A stretch of DNA of 64,000 nt from Brachybacterium sp. P6-10-X1 (GTDB taxonomy: Bacteria; Actinomycetota; Actinomycetes; Actinomycetales; Dermabacteraceae): the NCBI RefSeq assembly GCF_001969445.1, contig NZ_CP017297.1, forward strand, positions 1,364,001-1,428,000, written 5' to 3'. The translations under genes and the position numbers were made by a program. The notes below the pieces were generated by a model. It saw nothing but the letters and a program-made list of their open reading frames with translations. It searched no databases and was not told where the DNA came from. Shown here one piece after another: positions 27,008-34,723 of this stretch; position 1 is the first letter of the stretch; each line of letters starts with the position of its first letter.

Positions 27008-27085
27008 TCAGACGGAGATCTCCAGGACGGCGAGGCCGGGGAAGATGGCGAAGACGATCACCAGGGGCATCACGAAGAACACCAC
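27008..27085 (-). pseudogene. tadC: Severed 3' end of tadC
   Basis: These 26 codons encode the last transmembrane end of TadC (VVFFVMPLVIVFAIFPGLAV and the tail ending ISV). They continue in frame from the main tadC body at 37945-37077 once the integrated element is removed. In the present arrangement the fragment has no start and is orphaned. Confidence 0.93.
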
Positions 27086-27113
27086 GGGAGCGGACCACGC
27101 TTTGGGGTACTAC
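27072..27113. other. attL of the integrated element
   Basis: Host DNA ends at the core AC (27084-27085). Element DNA starts GGGAGCGGACC and carries the half-arm GGGGTACTAC at 27104-27113, the perfect inverse of GTAGTACCCC near attR. Confidence 0.88.
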
Positions 27114-27116
27114 CCT
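27111..27116 (+). promoter_or_regulatory. Predicted -10 box of the integrase, leaderless
   Basis: TACCCT ends seven bases before the ATG at 27124, so transcription would begin at or next to the start codon. It overlaps the attL arm, so integrase binding could block its own promoter. Confidence 0.55.
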
Positions 27117-27123
27117 TGACGGC

Positions 27124-28623
27124 ATGACCCACGACGCCCCCGCCCCGCTGTCCGCCGCCATCTACTCCCGCATCTCCCGCGACGACCGCGGGGACGAGGC
27201 GGGCGTGCGCAGGCAAGAAGCCGACTGCCGGGAGCTCGCCGCCCAGCTGGGCTACACCGTCGCAGCCGTCTTCACCGACAACGACCGCGGCGCCTCGACC
27301 AGGTCGAAGAAGGCGCGCCCCGCGTACGCCGAGATGCTGCACCGGGCCCGGGCCGGTGAGTTCAGCGCCGTGCTCGCCTACTCGACCTCTCGGCTCACCC
27401 GGCGCCCCAAGGAGAACGAGGACCTCATCGAGCTGGTGGAGCGGCGCGGGGTGCAGATCAAGACTGTCGTCTCTGGCGACTACCGTCTCGACACCGCCGA
27501 CGGGCGCGCCGTGGCCCGCACCCTGGCCGCGTGGGACGCCGCCGAAGCCGAGCGCACCGCCGAGCGCGTGAAGCGCGCGATGCTGGAGCGCGCCAAGGAA
27601 GGCCGCTCGCACGGCATCACGCCCTGGGGCTGGACGCGCGCGTTCGACGGGACCGAGCAACTCGACACCGAGGTCGCCCCGATCCTGAAGGACGTCGCCC
27701 GCCGGGTGCTGGCTGGGGCCTCGCTCCGGTCGGTGTGCGCCGACCTGAACGCCCGCGGCGTGGCGACCCCCTCCGGCAAGGGCTCGTGGAACGCGACGGT
27801 GCTTCGGCAGGTTCTCCTACGCGAGCGCAACGCCGGGAGGCGGGTGCTGTACCCGACTCCCAAAGAAGGTGAGAGGCGCCGTGCGCATGCGCCGATGATC
27901 ACCCGGGGCAAGTGGCCCGCCATCCTCTCGGAGGACGAGCAGGACCAGCTGATCGCACTCCTGACCGACCCTGCCCGGCGAACCTCACGCGGCACGGAGG
28001 TCCGCTACCTGATGAGCGGCAAGCTGCTGTGCGGCAAGTGCGGCGCCCGGATGCGGTCTCAGGTCGGGGCGAAGTTCACCCGCAAGGACGGCACCGGCGG
28101 CCGCCGCCCCTGGGCCTACGTCTGCGCAGTCAACTTCTGCACGAGGGCCAAGGCAGAGGATGTGGACGAGGCCGTCGAGGGACTCCTCCTCGCCCGTCTC
28201 CGGGCCGAGGATGGGCCGACGGTGCTGTCGGCCGACCGGGGCGGCACACAGGCCGCCGCTGACCGTCTGGCGGGGCTCCAGGCACGGCTCGACCGCGCTG
28301 CCGACGAGTATGCCGACGGGCTGATCGAGGCGAGCCAGCTCTCACGCATCACCGAGCGGCTGCGCCCTCAGATCGCCGCTGCCGAGCTGGAGCTGTCCGC
28401 CTCGATGCCCTCCCCCGTCCTCGCCGCCTTCTCCGCTGAAGCTCGCCAGCAGTCGGTGGACGCCGCATGGGCCGGGGCCTCACTGGACGTCCGCCGGGCG
28501 GTGCTCGACGCCCTCGCAACCTTCACTCTGAAGCCTGCCGGGAGCGGGTCGCAGTGGTCGCCCGATCGGCTGGCTGTGCGCTGGGTTGGTAACGACTCGG
28601 TAACGGAAACCGAGGCCCCCTGA
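27124..28623 (+). CDS. int: Large serine recombinase (integrase)
   Basis: The 499-residue recombinase has the N-terminal catalytic domain IYSRISRDDRGDEAGVRRQ (catalytic Ser about residue 18), EFSAVLAYSTSRLTRRP and the long helix EAERTAERVKRAM. The recombinase domain follows (GITPWGWTR), then a zinc ribbon with LLCGKCGARM and YVCAVNFC, and a coiled-coil segment. This is the architecture of actinophage integrases that cut at a 2-bp core without host factors. It lies 38 bp from the left junction, the usual place. No ribosome-binding site precedes the ATG, consistent with leaderless start. Confidence 0.95.
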   Translation: MTHDAPAPLSAAIYSRISRDDRGDEAGVRRQEADCRELAAQLGYTVAAVFTDNDRGASTRSKKARPAYAEMLHRARAGEFSAVLAYSTSRLTRRPKENEDLIELVERRGVQIKTVVSGDYRLDTADGRAVARTLAAWDAAEAERTAERVKRAMLERAKEGRSHGITPWGWTRAFDGTEQLDTEVAPILKDVARRVLAGASLRSVCADLNARGVATPSGKGSWNATVLRQVLLRERNAGRRVLYPTPKEGERRRAHAPMITRGKWPAILSEDEQDQLIALLTDPARRTSRGTEVRYLMSGKLLCGKCGARMRSQVGAKFTRKDGTGGRRPWAYVCAVNFCTRAKAEDVDEAVEGLLLARLRAEDGPTVLSADRGGTQAAADRLAGLQARLDRAADEYADGLIEASQLSRITERLRPQIAAAELELSASMPSPVLAAFSAEARQQSVDAAWAGASLDVRRAVLDALATFTLKPAGSGSQWSPDRLAVRWVGNDSVTETEAP

Positions 28624-28931
28624 GGGCTTGCGCGGCCGCCGACCTGGGGCGACTTACTACGCATTTACGTAGTAGCGATTCCGGCTCTGGAAAGCACGCC
28701 AGGGTATCGAGAGGCGCTTTCTGCCATCGACTTCTGGGAGTAGGGTATCGACCGTCAAGAAGAACGAAAGTCGCGATCAGGGGCGCCCCGCAAGGGGGAG
28801 ACAGCCCCGGCGGCACAGGGCTTAGGCAGACGACTCGGTGCGGTCCCTCACGGCGACACCGCGTAAGGCGAGAAGCAGACCGATAGCCAGCTCAGCGGCT
28901 GGCACTTGCCCGGACACCACGGAGAACCTCC
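28624..28931. promoter_or_regulatory. 308-bp control region between integrase and replication genes
   Basis: No gene seen. GC is lower in the left part. It has a 7-bp inverted repeat (28655-28674) and two direct copies of AGGGTATCGA at 28701 and 28742, 41 bp apart. These look like repressor or replication-initiator sites, but no cognate protein can be named. The right end carries the promoter and leader of the 69-aa ORF. Confidence 0.5.
28655..28674. promoter_or_regulatory. Operator-like inverted repeat
   Basis: TACTACG-CATTTA-CGTAGTA: perfect 7-bp arms around 6 AT-rich bases. TACTAC also occurs in the att arms, so the integrase or a directionality factor could be the ligand. Confidence 0.55.
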
Positions 28932-29141
28932 ATGTCCGGCAAGACGTCCGACCCCGTCCATCTCGCCCGTTCGGCCGTCGCTAACGCCGTCCGCACTCGT
29001 CAGGACCCCACACCGGCCCGTCAGCAGCTCAAAGAAGCCAAGCTCACCCGCTGGATTGACGAAGCCCTCGCGACGGCGCCACCGCTCACCGACGAGCAGC
29101 GACACCGCCTCGCCGCGATGCTCACCGGCGGTGCCCGGTGA
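28932..29141 (+). CDS. Small hypothetical protein of the satellite
   Basis: The 69-residue basic helical protein (MSGKTSDPVHLARSAVANAV, then LTRWIDEALATAPPLTDEQR) follows a GGAGA site. Its stop overlaps the GTG of the replication gene by 4 bp, the best evidence that it is real. Position suggests a role in replication control or as a directionality factor for the integrase; neither is shown by sequence. Confidence 0.7.
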   Translation: MSGKTSDPVHLARSAVANAVRTRQDPTPARQQLKEAKLTRWIDEALATAPPLTDEQRHRLAAMLTGGAR

Positions 29142-31351
29142 ACGCCCTCCAAGACGACGGAGCGCCCGCCCCGGCGCGAACCGAGACGGGCGCTAGCGCG
29201 AACCGAACCGGCCGTGAAAGGACAACCGATACCGGGAAGTCTACCGCCCGAGAATCCTTGCTCGTAAATGCGAGGAAGCTCGCCGGAATGGGCCTCTATC
29301 TATTTCCGGTGAAGGCTCTAGAGAAGTCCCCGGCGATCACGGGCTGGCAGGCGGCGTCCACGCGCGACCTCGACACGATCAAGGGCTGGGTGCGTCGGGG
29401 GTTCAACCTCGGCATCGACACCGAGAAGTCCGGCGTCATAGGCATCGACGAGGACGCCGCCGGGGCGCTCGACGACTGGGCCGCCCTGTGCCCGGTCGAC
29501 CTTCCGCCGACCTTCGTCACGCGCTCTGGGTCCGGCGGCCGTCACGCCCTGTTCCGGCCACCTGGCAGGGCACTCTTCCGCTCCTCCAACCTCCGGTTCC
29601 GGAGCGCGGGCATGCGCATCGACGTGAAGGCGCGCGGTGGCTTCCTCGTGGCGCCTGGGTCCGTCATGCCCAAGGGCGCCTACGGCATCGCCGAGGACGC
29701 CGCGATTGCCGAGCTGCCCGCCCAGGTCGCCGAGGCCTGGCTCCGGCCAGTTGAGGCCGTCGCACCGGCGCCTGTAGACGGACTCGGCCCGAAGCCGACT
29801 TTCATCGCCTCCGAGGAGCCTCAAGAAGGGCCCTTCCCTGCATCCGCGGTCGAGTACCTGCGCGCGGCTGCCGAGGGAGAGTTCCAGGGGCTCCGAGCGG
29901 CCTGGGAGTGGTCCGAAGGCGAGCATCCAAACGGCTACGGCTGGCGGCAGCTCACCCTCAACGTCGCCAACCGCCTCGTGCTGGTGGCGAACGCCGCGCC
30001 GGATGCCTTCCCGCTGGCCGTCCTCCGCGAGCGCTTTCTCGCCGAGGCGCCTACGGACCCGGGCTGGACCCCGGCCGACAACGAGGCGCGCTGGGCAGAT
30101 GCCGTTGAGGATATCGGCGGCTGGGCCAAGCCGATCCCCGCATCTGCGCTCGACCCGGCGGCGGTGTTCTCAGCCGTTGACGGTGAACAGGCGCCGAGGG
30201 GCTCCGAGACTCCGGCGGGCATCTTCGAGCTGGAGGTCGCCCGTGAGGTTCAGCGCCTCCAGGTCCGCGAGGAGGCCCGGCGCCGCTTCGAGGCGGCCCA
30301 CGCTCCCCAACCGACCGAGTGGGACGCAGGAACGCTGACCGACCACTTGCTGAAGCCTCCCCCGCCCGCCGCGCGGGTGGAGGGGCTGATCCCGTGGGAG
30401 GCCTCGACCACCATCGTTGCCCAGCGCAAGACCGGCAAGACGACCTTCGAGCTCAACCTGGCGCGGTCGCTCATCACCGGCGAGCCCTTCCTCGGCGCCT
30501 TCGACGTGCGACCGGTCGACGGCAGGGTCGCCTTCCTCAACTTCGAGGTGTCCGGCGCCCAGATCACCGGCTGGGCCGCAGACCTGGGGATCGACCCCGA
30601 GCGGTTCTTCCTGGTCAACCTCCGCGGCGTCGCGAACCCGTTCGCCACGCCTTCGGAACTCGACCGGCTGGGCGCGCTGCTCCGCCGCCACGAGGTCGAG
30701 TCGATCATCGTGGACCCGTTCGGGCGCGCCTTCACCGGCGAGAGCCAGAACGACGCCGGACAGGTGCAGTCGTGGCTGCTGGAGCTCGACCGCTTCGCGC
30801 GGGCCGAGGCCGGTGCACGGGACGTCGTGCTGTCTGTCCACGCGGGCTGGGACGGCGAGCGGACCCGCGGTTCGTCGGCCGTGGAGGACTGGGGCGACTC
30901 GCTCATCTACCTGACCAAGGACCCCGAAGCCAAGGACGATCCCGCGAGGTTCTTGCGCGCCGATGGCCGCGACATCGACGTGGCCGAGGACCAGCTCCAC
31001 TTTGACCGCACCACGCGCCTGCTCACCCTCACGGGGCGTGGAAGCCGACGAGCAAGCCGAGCAGCCCGGAAGATCAACAGCCTCATGCCCGCCGTGGTTG
31101 AGGTCATCGAGGCCGAGCCGGGCATCAAGACCGGCGAGATCGAGAGCCGCCTTCGCACCGCCGGGTGCGCCTTCCAGAAGGGCGACGGGCCCCAGGCTGC
31201 GAAGGCGGCCGAGGCGGCGAACTTGGTGCGTTCCGAGCCCGGCAAGGGCACGACCGTCAGGTGGTTCCCCCGCCCCGGTTCGGTGCACTTCCCGCCGGAC
31301 GGGGAGGACGAGACCCCCGGGGAGGGTCCCCGCGGAGGTGCCCCGAAATGA
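29138..31351 (+). CDS. Bifunctional primase-polymerase / RepA-type AAA helicase
   Basis: A 737-residue replication protein. Residues ~45-210 form a prim-pol (archaeo-eukaryotic primase-like) domain: FPVKALEKSPAITGWQAAST, GIDTEKSGVIGIDED with catalytic acids, and SGSGGRHALFR. From ~400 a RecA-fold AAA domain follows with Walker A VAQRKTGKTTFELN and Walker B SIIVDPFGRAFTGE, of the RepA/hexameric helicase type. A winged-helix-like tail ends it. It would start and unwind element DNA. GTG start overlaps the upstream stop. Confidence 0.9.
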   Translation: MNALQDDGAPAPARTETGASANRTGRERTTDTGKSTARESLLVNARKLAGMGLYLFPVKALEKSPAITGWQAASTRDLDTIKGWVRRGFNLGIDTEKSGVIGIDEDAAGALDDWAALCPVDLPPTFVTRSGSGGRHALFRPPGRALFRSSNLRFRSAGMRIDVKARGGFLVAPGSVMPKGAYGIAEDAAIAELPAQVAEAWLRPVEAVAPAPVDGLGPKPTFIASEEPQEGPFPASAVEYLRAAAEGEFQGLRAAWEWSEGEHPNGYGWRQLTLNVANRLVLVANAAPDAFPLAVLRERFLAEAPTDPGWTPADNEARWADAVEDIGGWAKPIPASALDPAAVFSAVDGEQAPRGSETPAGIFELEVAREVQRLQVREEARRRFEAAHAPQPTEWDAGTLTDHLLKPPPPAARVEGLIPWEASTTIVAQRKTGKTTFELNLARSLITGEPFLGAFDVRPVDGRVAFLNFEVSGAQITGWAADLGIDPERFFLVNLRGVANPFATPSELDRLGALLRRHEVESIIVDPFGRAFTGESQNDAGQVQSWLLELDRFARAEAGARDVVLSVHAGWDGERTRGSSAVEDWGDSLIYLTKDPEAKDDPARFLRADGRDIDVAEDQLHFDRTTRLLTLTGRGSRRASRAARKINSLMPAVVEVIEAEPGIKTGEIESRLRTAGCAFQKGDGPQAAKAAEAANLVRSEPGKGTTVRWFPRPGSVHFPPDGEDETPGEGPRGGAPK

Positions 31352-31416
31352 AACCGCAGATCAAGCGTGACACCCCGAGGGTCCCCGCTCCCTCCCCGCT
31401 CCCCTTTGGGGACCCT

Positions 31417-31442
31417 CCCCGACCCCTCTATGAGGGTCGGGG
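31417..31442 (+). terminator. Hairpin after the replication gene
   Basis: CCCCGACCC (31417-31425) pairs with GGGTCGGGG (31434-31442) over an 8-nt loop, between the replication protein and the next gene. It may separate early from later functions. Confidence 0.55.
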
Positions 31443-31485
31443 TGGGTCCGGGGGCCTCAACACCATCAACCGAAAGGACCTTCCA

Positions 31486-31761
31486 GTGACCGACGACCAG
31501 CCCACGCCCGGGCCCTTCACCGAGGTGATCCTCCGGCGGAACACCCTGCTGCCGGACGGCTCGACCCACGGCTCCGAAGGCGCCTTCTCGATCGCGTCCG
31601 ACCCGGTCTCCGGCGACCTGCTCCACGCCCTGTCTGCGATGGTCGACCGCCTCGACAAGGCCACCGCCCGGGGCATCGCTGAGGCCCACGGCACGGAGGC
31701 GGGCATGGCCTACCTCGACCGCGTCGCCGAGGCCACTGCCCGCTGGACGGAGGACCGATGA
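31486..31761 (+). CDS. Hypothetical 91-aa satellite protein
   Basis: GTG start behind AAAGGA. Contains FTEVILRRNTLLPDGSTHGS and a helical tail (LLHALSAMVDRLDKAT). No family recognised. Stop overlaps the ATG of the WhiB-like gene by 4 bp (ATGA), so the two are translated together. Confidence 0.7.
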   Translation: MTDDQPTPGPFTEVILRRNTLLPDGSTHGSEGAFSIASDPVSGDLLHALSAMVDRLDKATARGIAEAHGTEAGMAYLDRVAEATARWTEDR

Positions 31762-32114
31762 GCCTGCACGTCGAATCGACCCAGTGGCCGGCCATGTTCA
31801 AGCGCCAACAGCGCGCCGTCCCGAAGTTCCCGGCACCGGCGCGGTCCGCCTGGGAACGGCTCCGGGCCGGGCTGGCCGCTGCACCGAGCTGGGCAGTGCC
31901 TTGCCGCGACGACGGACATGGCGACGACTGGCTGACCGACCACGACCCGGCGGCCATTGCGCGGGCCGTTGAAGCCTGCGGCGCCTGCCCCCTACTTGCC
32001 GCCTGCCGTGACTTCGCCGAGGCCTCCCGCGCCCCGGCCGGTGTCTGGGGCGGGCATGCCTATACCTCCGCCACAACCCGAGACCAGCCCACGGCGACCG
32101 CCGCCGGGGCCTGA
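31758..32114 (+). CDS. WhiB-like iron-sulfur protein of the satellite
   Basis: The 118-residue protein has four cysteines in the WhiB pattern: Cys49 (VPCRDD), Cys74 and Cys77 (CGACP), Cys83 (AACRD), followed by the turn GVWGG at 95-99. WhiB proteins bind a 4Fe-4S cluster and act on the sigma factor region 4. Actinophages carry similar genes to change host transcription or block superinfection. The usual basic C-terminal helix after GVWGG is replaced by a Thr/Ala tail, so DNA contact may be missing and it may act by sigma binding alone. Confidence 0.85.
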   Translation: MSLHVESTQWPAMFKRQQRAVPKFPAPARSAWERLRAGLAAAPSWAVPCRDDGHGDDWLTDHDPAAIARAVEACGACPLLAACRDFAEASRAPAGVWGGHAYTSATTRDQPTATAAGA

Positions 32115-32128
32115 CCGAAAGGAACACG

Positions 32129-32404
32129 ATGAACATCGACAAGAAGCTCGCCGAGCAGGCATCTGCGCGGCTGGCCGCCGAGGACCGCGCTGTGCGCGTC
32201 GAGGCCGAGAATGCCGAGCTGCGCGAGCAGATCGCCGAGCGAGACGAGCAGCTCGCCCGGGAGCGCCGTGAGGCTGAACGCGTCAAGCAGGAGCGGGACG
32301 ACCTTCGCGACGAGCTGGACGGCATCGAGCTGCCCCCGGGCGTCGCCTCCGGTCGCCGCCGCGCCCGCCGGGCGATCGTCACTGAGAGCGGGGCGGGCCG
32401 ATGA
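32129..32404 (+). CDS. Small coiled-coil protein
   Basis: The 91-residue protein is highly charged. A continuous coiled coil (EDRAVRVEAENAELREQIAE and onward to RDDLRDELDG) is followed by a basic tail GRRRARRAI. Preceded by GAAAGGA. Overlaps the next ORF by 4 bp. Function unknown; a DNA-binding or scaffolding aid is possible. Confidence 0.65.
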   Translation: MNIDKKLAEQASARLAAEDRAVRVEAENAELREQIAERDEQLARERREAERVKQERDDLRDELDGIELPPGVASGRRRARRAIVTESGAGR

Positions 32405-32610
32405 CCGGCGAGCCCCGCCCGGTCCAGCCGCTCCGTGTGCAGCGGGCGGGCGGGGCCGGGCGGGGCGGCGCCGTCATCAAGCAGGGCAACCGCTCGGTGT
32501 TCATCCCTGCGCACATGCTTCCGCAGATCGCCGCCGCCCTGACCCGAGTCCACGACCAGAACGCCGTCGCGGCCCAGTCCGTGCGCTACAGCACCAGGAG
32601 CACCCCATGA
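32401..32610 (+). CDS. Hypothetical 69-aa satellite protein
   Basis: Contains QGNRSVFIPAHMLPQIAAAL, with no cysteine motif or membrane segment. Retained because it overlaps both neighbours by 4 bp (ATGA). No family recognised. Confidence 0.6.
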   Translation: MTGEPRPVQPLRVQRAGGAGRGGAVIKQGNRSVFIPAHMLPQIAAALTRVHDQNAVAAQSVRYSTRSTP

Positions 32611-32933
32611 CCACTGCCTTGCCCAACTGCCCCGCCTGCGGCCGCGAGTGGCTGCGAGGGCTCACCTGGCGCCACACGACCGCCTGCCCGCACTACGAGC
32701 CCGACTCCGCAACCGCGGCGGCCGACCACGACCGGTACCGGGGCACCCGCCCCATGACCACCACCGAAAGGACCCTGACCGATGGCTACTTCATCGACCC
32801 GCCCGCAGGCTCGCACCTCGCCGTCCGCTTCCACCACGCCGGAGGCATCCACCACCGAGAGGTGGTGGAGCGCCTCGACGGCCGCGGCAACGTCACCCGC
32901 CCCGCACGACGAGCAGGAGCAGCCGATGAGTGA
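32607..32933 (+). CDS. Small zinc-finger-like protein
   Basis: The 108-residue product starts MTTALPNCPACGREWLRG and has a second Cys/His group TTACPHYEPD, together a likely zinc site. The rest is rich in His and Arg. Start ATG at 32607 overlaps the previous stop. Its 3' end overlaps the scaffold-like gene by 8 bp. Unknown role. Confidence 0.6.
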   Translation: MTTALPNCPACGREWLRGLTWRHTTACPHYEPDSATAAADHDRYRGTRPMTTTERTLTDGYFIDPPAGSHLAVRFHHAGGIHHREVVERLDGRGNVTRPARRAGAADE

Positions 32934-33384
32934 CGCTCAGCGTGCAGAGAACGCCCCTCCCGCGCACGAGGAGCCCGACGAGGCCCAGGAGGCCGTCGCC
33001 GGCACGAACGACGCGGAGAACGCCGGTTCTGAGGATGAGGGCCTGGTGGCCAAGCTCCGGAAGGAGGCCGCCGGGCACCGCTCCCGTCTGCGTGAGGCCG
33101 AGACCCGCGCCGAGGCCGCCGAGTCCCAGCGCGACGCCCTGGCCGCCTTCGCCCTTGCCGAGGCCCTCCGCGGGACACGCCTCACGCCCGAGCTGTTCGC
33201 CGCAGACGGCCACGAGCTGGCCTCGTTCATCGGCGAGGACGGGCTGGACGCCGAGCGGCTCCGCGCCACCGCCCGGGACACGGCCAAGAAGTACGGGCTG
33301 CGCGGGGGTGTCAGCCCGCACACCGGGACCGGCGGCGAGCGGCCGGCCTCCCGCACCTGGGGCGACGCCCTGAAGCAGGGCTGA
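32926..33384 (+). CDS. Phage scaffolding-like protein
   Basis: A 152-residue acidic protein: disordered Glu/Ala-rich start (EEPDEAQEAVAGTNDAENAG), a charged coiled coil KLRKEAAGHRSRLREAETRA and a short globular end (ELFAADGHELASFIGE). Composition and position one gene before the capsid protein match capsid assembly scaffolds. ATG at 32926 behind CAGGAG; an in-frame ATG at 32782 would extend it over the neighbour. It probably nucleates the shell built by the next gene. Confidence 0.72.
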   Translation: MSDAQRAENAPPAHEEPDEAQEAVAGTNDAENAGSEDEGLVAKLRKEAAGHRSRLREAETRAEAAESQRDALAAFALAEALRGTRLTPELFAADGHELASFIGEDGLDAERLRATARDTAKKYGLRGGVSPHTGTGGERPASRTWGDALKQG

Positions 33385-33397
33385 CCAGGTAGTATTC

Positions 33398-33435
33398 GGG
33401 GTGCGGTGGCCGTCCCGGCGGCGGCGCCGCACCCC
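33398..33435 (+). promoter_or_regulatory. Hairpin between scaffold and capsid genes
   Basis: GGGGTGCGG (33398-33406) pairs with CCGCACCCC (33427-33435). Intercistronic stems often tune the scaffold-to-capsid ratio; that use here is inference. Confidence 0.5.
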
Positions 33436-33547
33436 AACTTCATATCGCGATGCGTCTCCTGGCGGGACCGCCCTCACTGAGTCCTGGCGGCTCCGAGGTC
33501 TGCGAACACTCACCACGTTCACAACCGCCTTCAGGAGGCGCATTTTC

Positions 33548-34375
33548 ATGACCATGCTGACCACTGCCGAGTCCAACCGCGGCATCCTGCCCGCCGAGTA
33601 CGGCGCGCTCATCACCGACCCCGTGGCCGAGGCTGCGCTGGCGTTCCAGCCGTCCATCGCCCAGCGGGTGACCACCTCAGGCAAGACCTTCCGCGTGCCC
33701 GTCCTGGTCGAGGACGCCGCCGCCGCATGGACCGCTGAGGGCGAGGAGATCGCCCCCTCGGACCCCACCCTGGACGAGATCGAGGTGACCCCCGCCAAGG
33801 TGGCCGGGCTGACGACCATCTCCCGGGAGCTCGCCGAGGACTCCTCCCCCTCCGCCGCCGACCAGGTGGGGAAGTCTCTCGCACGGGCCCTCACCCTCCA
33901 GGTCGACAAGGGCTTCATGGGGAACCTCGCCGCCCCCGCCGCCAAGGGCCTGGGGTCCATCACCCCGACCGTGGTGTCCGGTGCGCTGGACTCGCTGGAC
34001 TCCATCCACGAGGCCAAGGCCGCGGCGGCTGCCGAGGGCGGCGCGCCTTCCGTGCTGCTGGTGAACCCGGCGGACCTCCTGGCCCTGGCTGTGCTGAAGG
34101 ACCAGGCCGACTCCAACCGCGCGCTGCTGGCCGACACCTCGGTGGTCGCCGGGCTGCCCGTGGTCTCCAGCCGCCACGTCGCCGCCGGTTCGCTGTGGAT
34201 GCTCGACGCGACGCAGATCGTCACTGTGCTGCGTGAAGACGTGACGCTTGCTGTCTCGCACGACAGCCACTTCACCTCGGACCGAGTGGCCCTCCGGGCT
34301 ACCCTCCGGGTCGGCTTCGCCTTCCCCAAGCCCGCTGCGCTGGTCCGCATCGACCTCGCCACCGCAGGCGCCTGA
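33548..34375 (+). CDS. HK97-type major capsid protein
   Basis: The 275-residue protein has the arrangement of short HK97-fold capsid proteins: ITDPVAEAALAFQPSIAQRV, VPVLVEDAAAAWTAEGEEIA and the following TPAKVAGLTTISRELAEDSS (E-loop and spine region), NPADLLALAVLKD, GLPVVSSRHVAAG, and HDSHFTSDRVALRATLRVGF at the end. A strong AGGAGG stands ahead of the ATG at 33548, so it should be highly expressed, unlike the leaderless genes. No protease, portal or terminase gene accompanies it. Confidence 0.9.
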   Translation: MTMLTTAESNRGILPAEYGALITDPVAEAALAFQPSIAQRVTTSGKTFRVPVLVEDAAAAWTAEGEEIAPSDPTLDEIEVTPAKVAGLTTISRELAEDSSPSAADQVGKSLARALTLQVDKGFMGNLAAPAAKGLGSITPTVVSGALDSLDSIHEAKAAAAAEGGAPSVLLVNPADLLALAVLKDQADSNRALLADTSVVAGLPVVSSRHVAAGSLWMLDATQIVTVLREDVTLAVSHDSHFTSDRVALRATLRVGFAFPKPAALVRIDLATAGA

Positions 34376-34383
34376 CCCACGTG

Positions 34384-34446
34384 CGAGCGGAGCCGGGCGA
34401 CCGTGCCCCGGCGGTGGACTCCACCACCAGCTTCCGGCTCCGCTCG
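34384..34446 (+). terminator. Hairpin after the capsid gene
   Basis: CGAGCGGAGCCGG (34384-34396) is perfectly complementary to CCGGCTCCGCTCG (34434-34446). No T tract. Confidence 0.6.
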
Positions 34447-34590
34447 CCCGTGTCCCGTAGAGTAAACGCAATGCCCGGGTGACCTGGGGTGATGGGGTAC
34501 CTCCCCAGCCCCCGCCCCCGGGCAAGCTCCCGGTACGGTTCGCATAGGGCCTGACCGGCTGCACGATTCAGAAACGCATTTGACCTGGCA

Positions 34591-34608
34591 CGATACAAAG
34601 ACGTATCG
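34591..34608. promoter_or_regulatory. Operator-like inverted repeat
   Basis: CGATAC-AAAGAC-GTATCG, 6-bp arms, just downstream of a TTGACC -35-like box, so it could cover a promoter's -10 zone. Confidence 0.5.
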
Positions 34609-34711
34609 AACCCCTCTGGACACCCCCAGAGGCACCGCAGGTCGCCGCATCAATACGTTACTAGCGCTACTCAACCTGCAGGTCAGGCTATCTTTTCGTA
34701 GTTCCTGAGAG

Positions 34712-34717
34712 TAGACT
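34712..34717 (+). promoter_or_regulatory. Predicted -10 box, leaderless
   Basis: TAGACT ends six bases before the ATG at 34724, placing the transcription start on the start codon. Confidence 0.5.
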
Positions 34718-34723
34718 GGGAGT

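Larger units (their letters stand above)
34376..34723. promoter_or_regulatory. 348-bp control region after the capsid gene
   Basis: No gene. In order: a 13-bp-arm hairpin (34384-34446), further GC hairpins around 34475-34525, a TTGACC box (34580-34585), the inverted repeat CGATAC-AAAGAC-GTATCG (34591-34608), the hairpin CCTCTGG/CCAGAGG (34613-34632), the palindrome ACCTGCAGGT (34674-34683), and the promoter of the 82-aa ORF. It is markedly AT-richer from 34570 on. It looks like a regulatory switch or replication origin. Confidence 0.55.

Noticed and set aside
28523-28816. 97-codon minus-strand frame as a phage repressor gene
   Set aside because: No helix-turn-helix pattern, overlaps the integrase 3' end, and the region holds clustered repeats typical of non-coding DNA.
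32782-32925. N-terminal extension of the scaffold-like protein
   Set aside because: It would overlap almost half of the zinc-finger-like gene, and the ATG at 32926 has its own CAGGAG. Not fully excluded.
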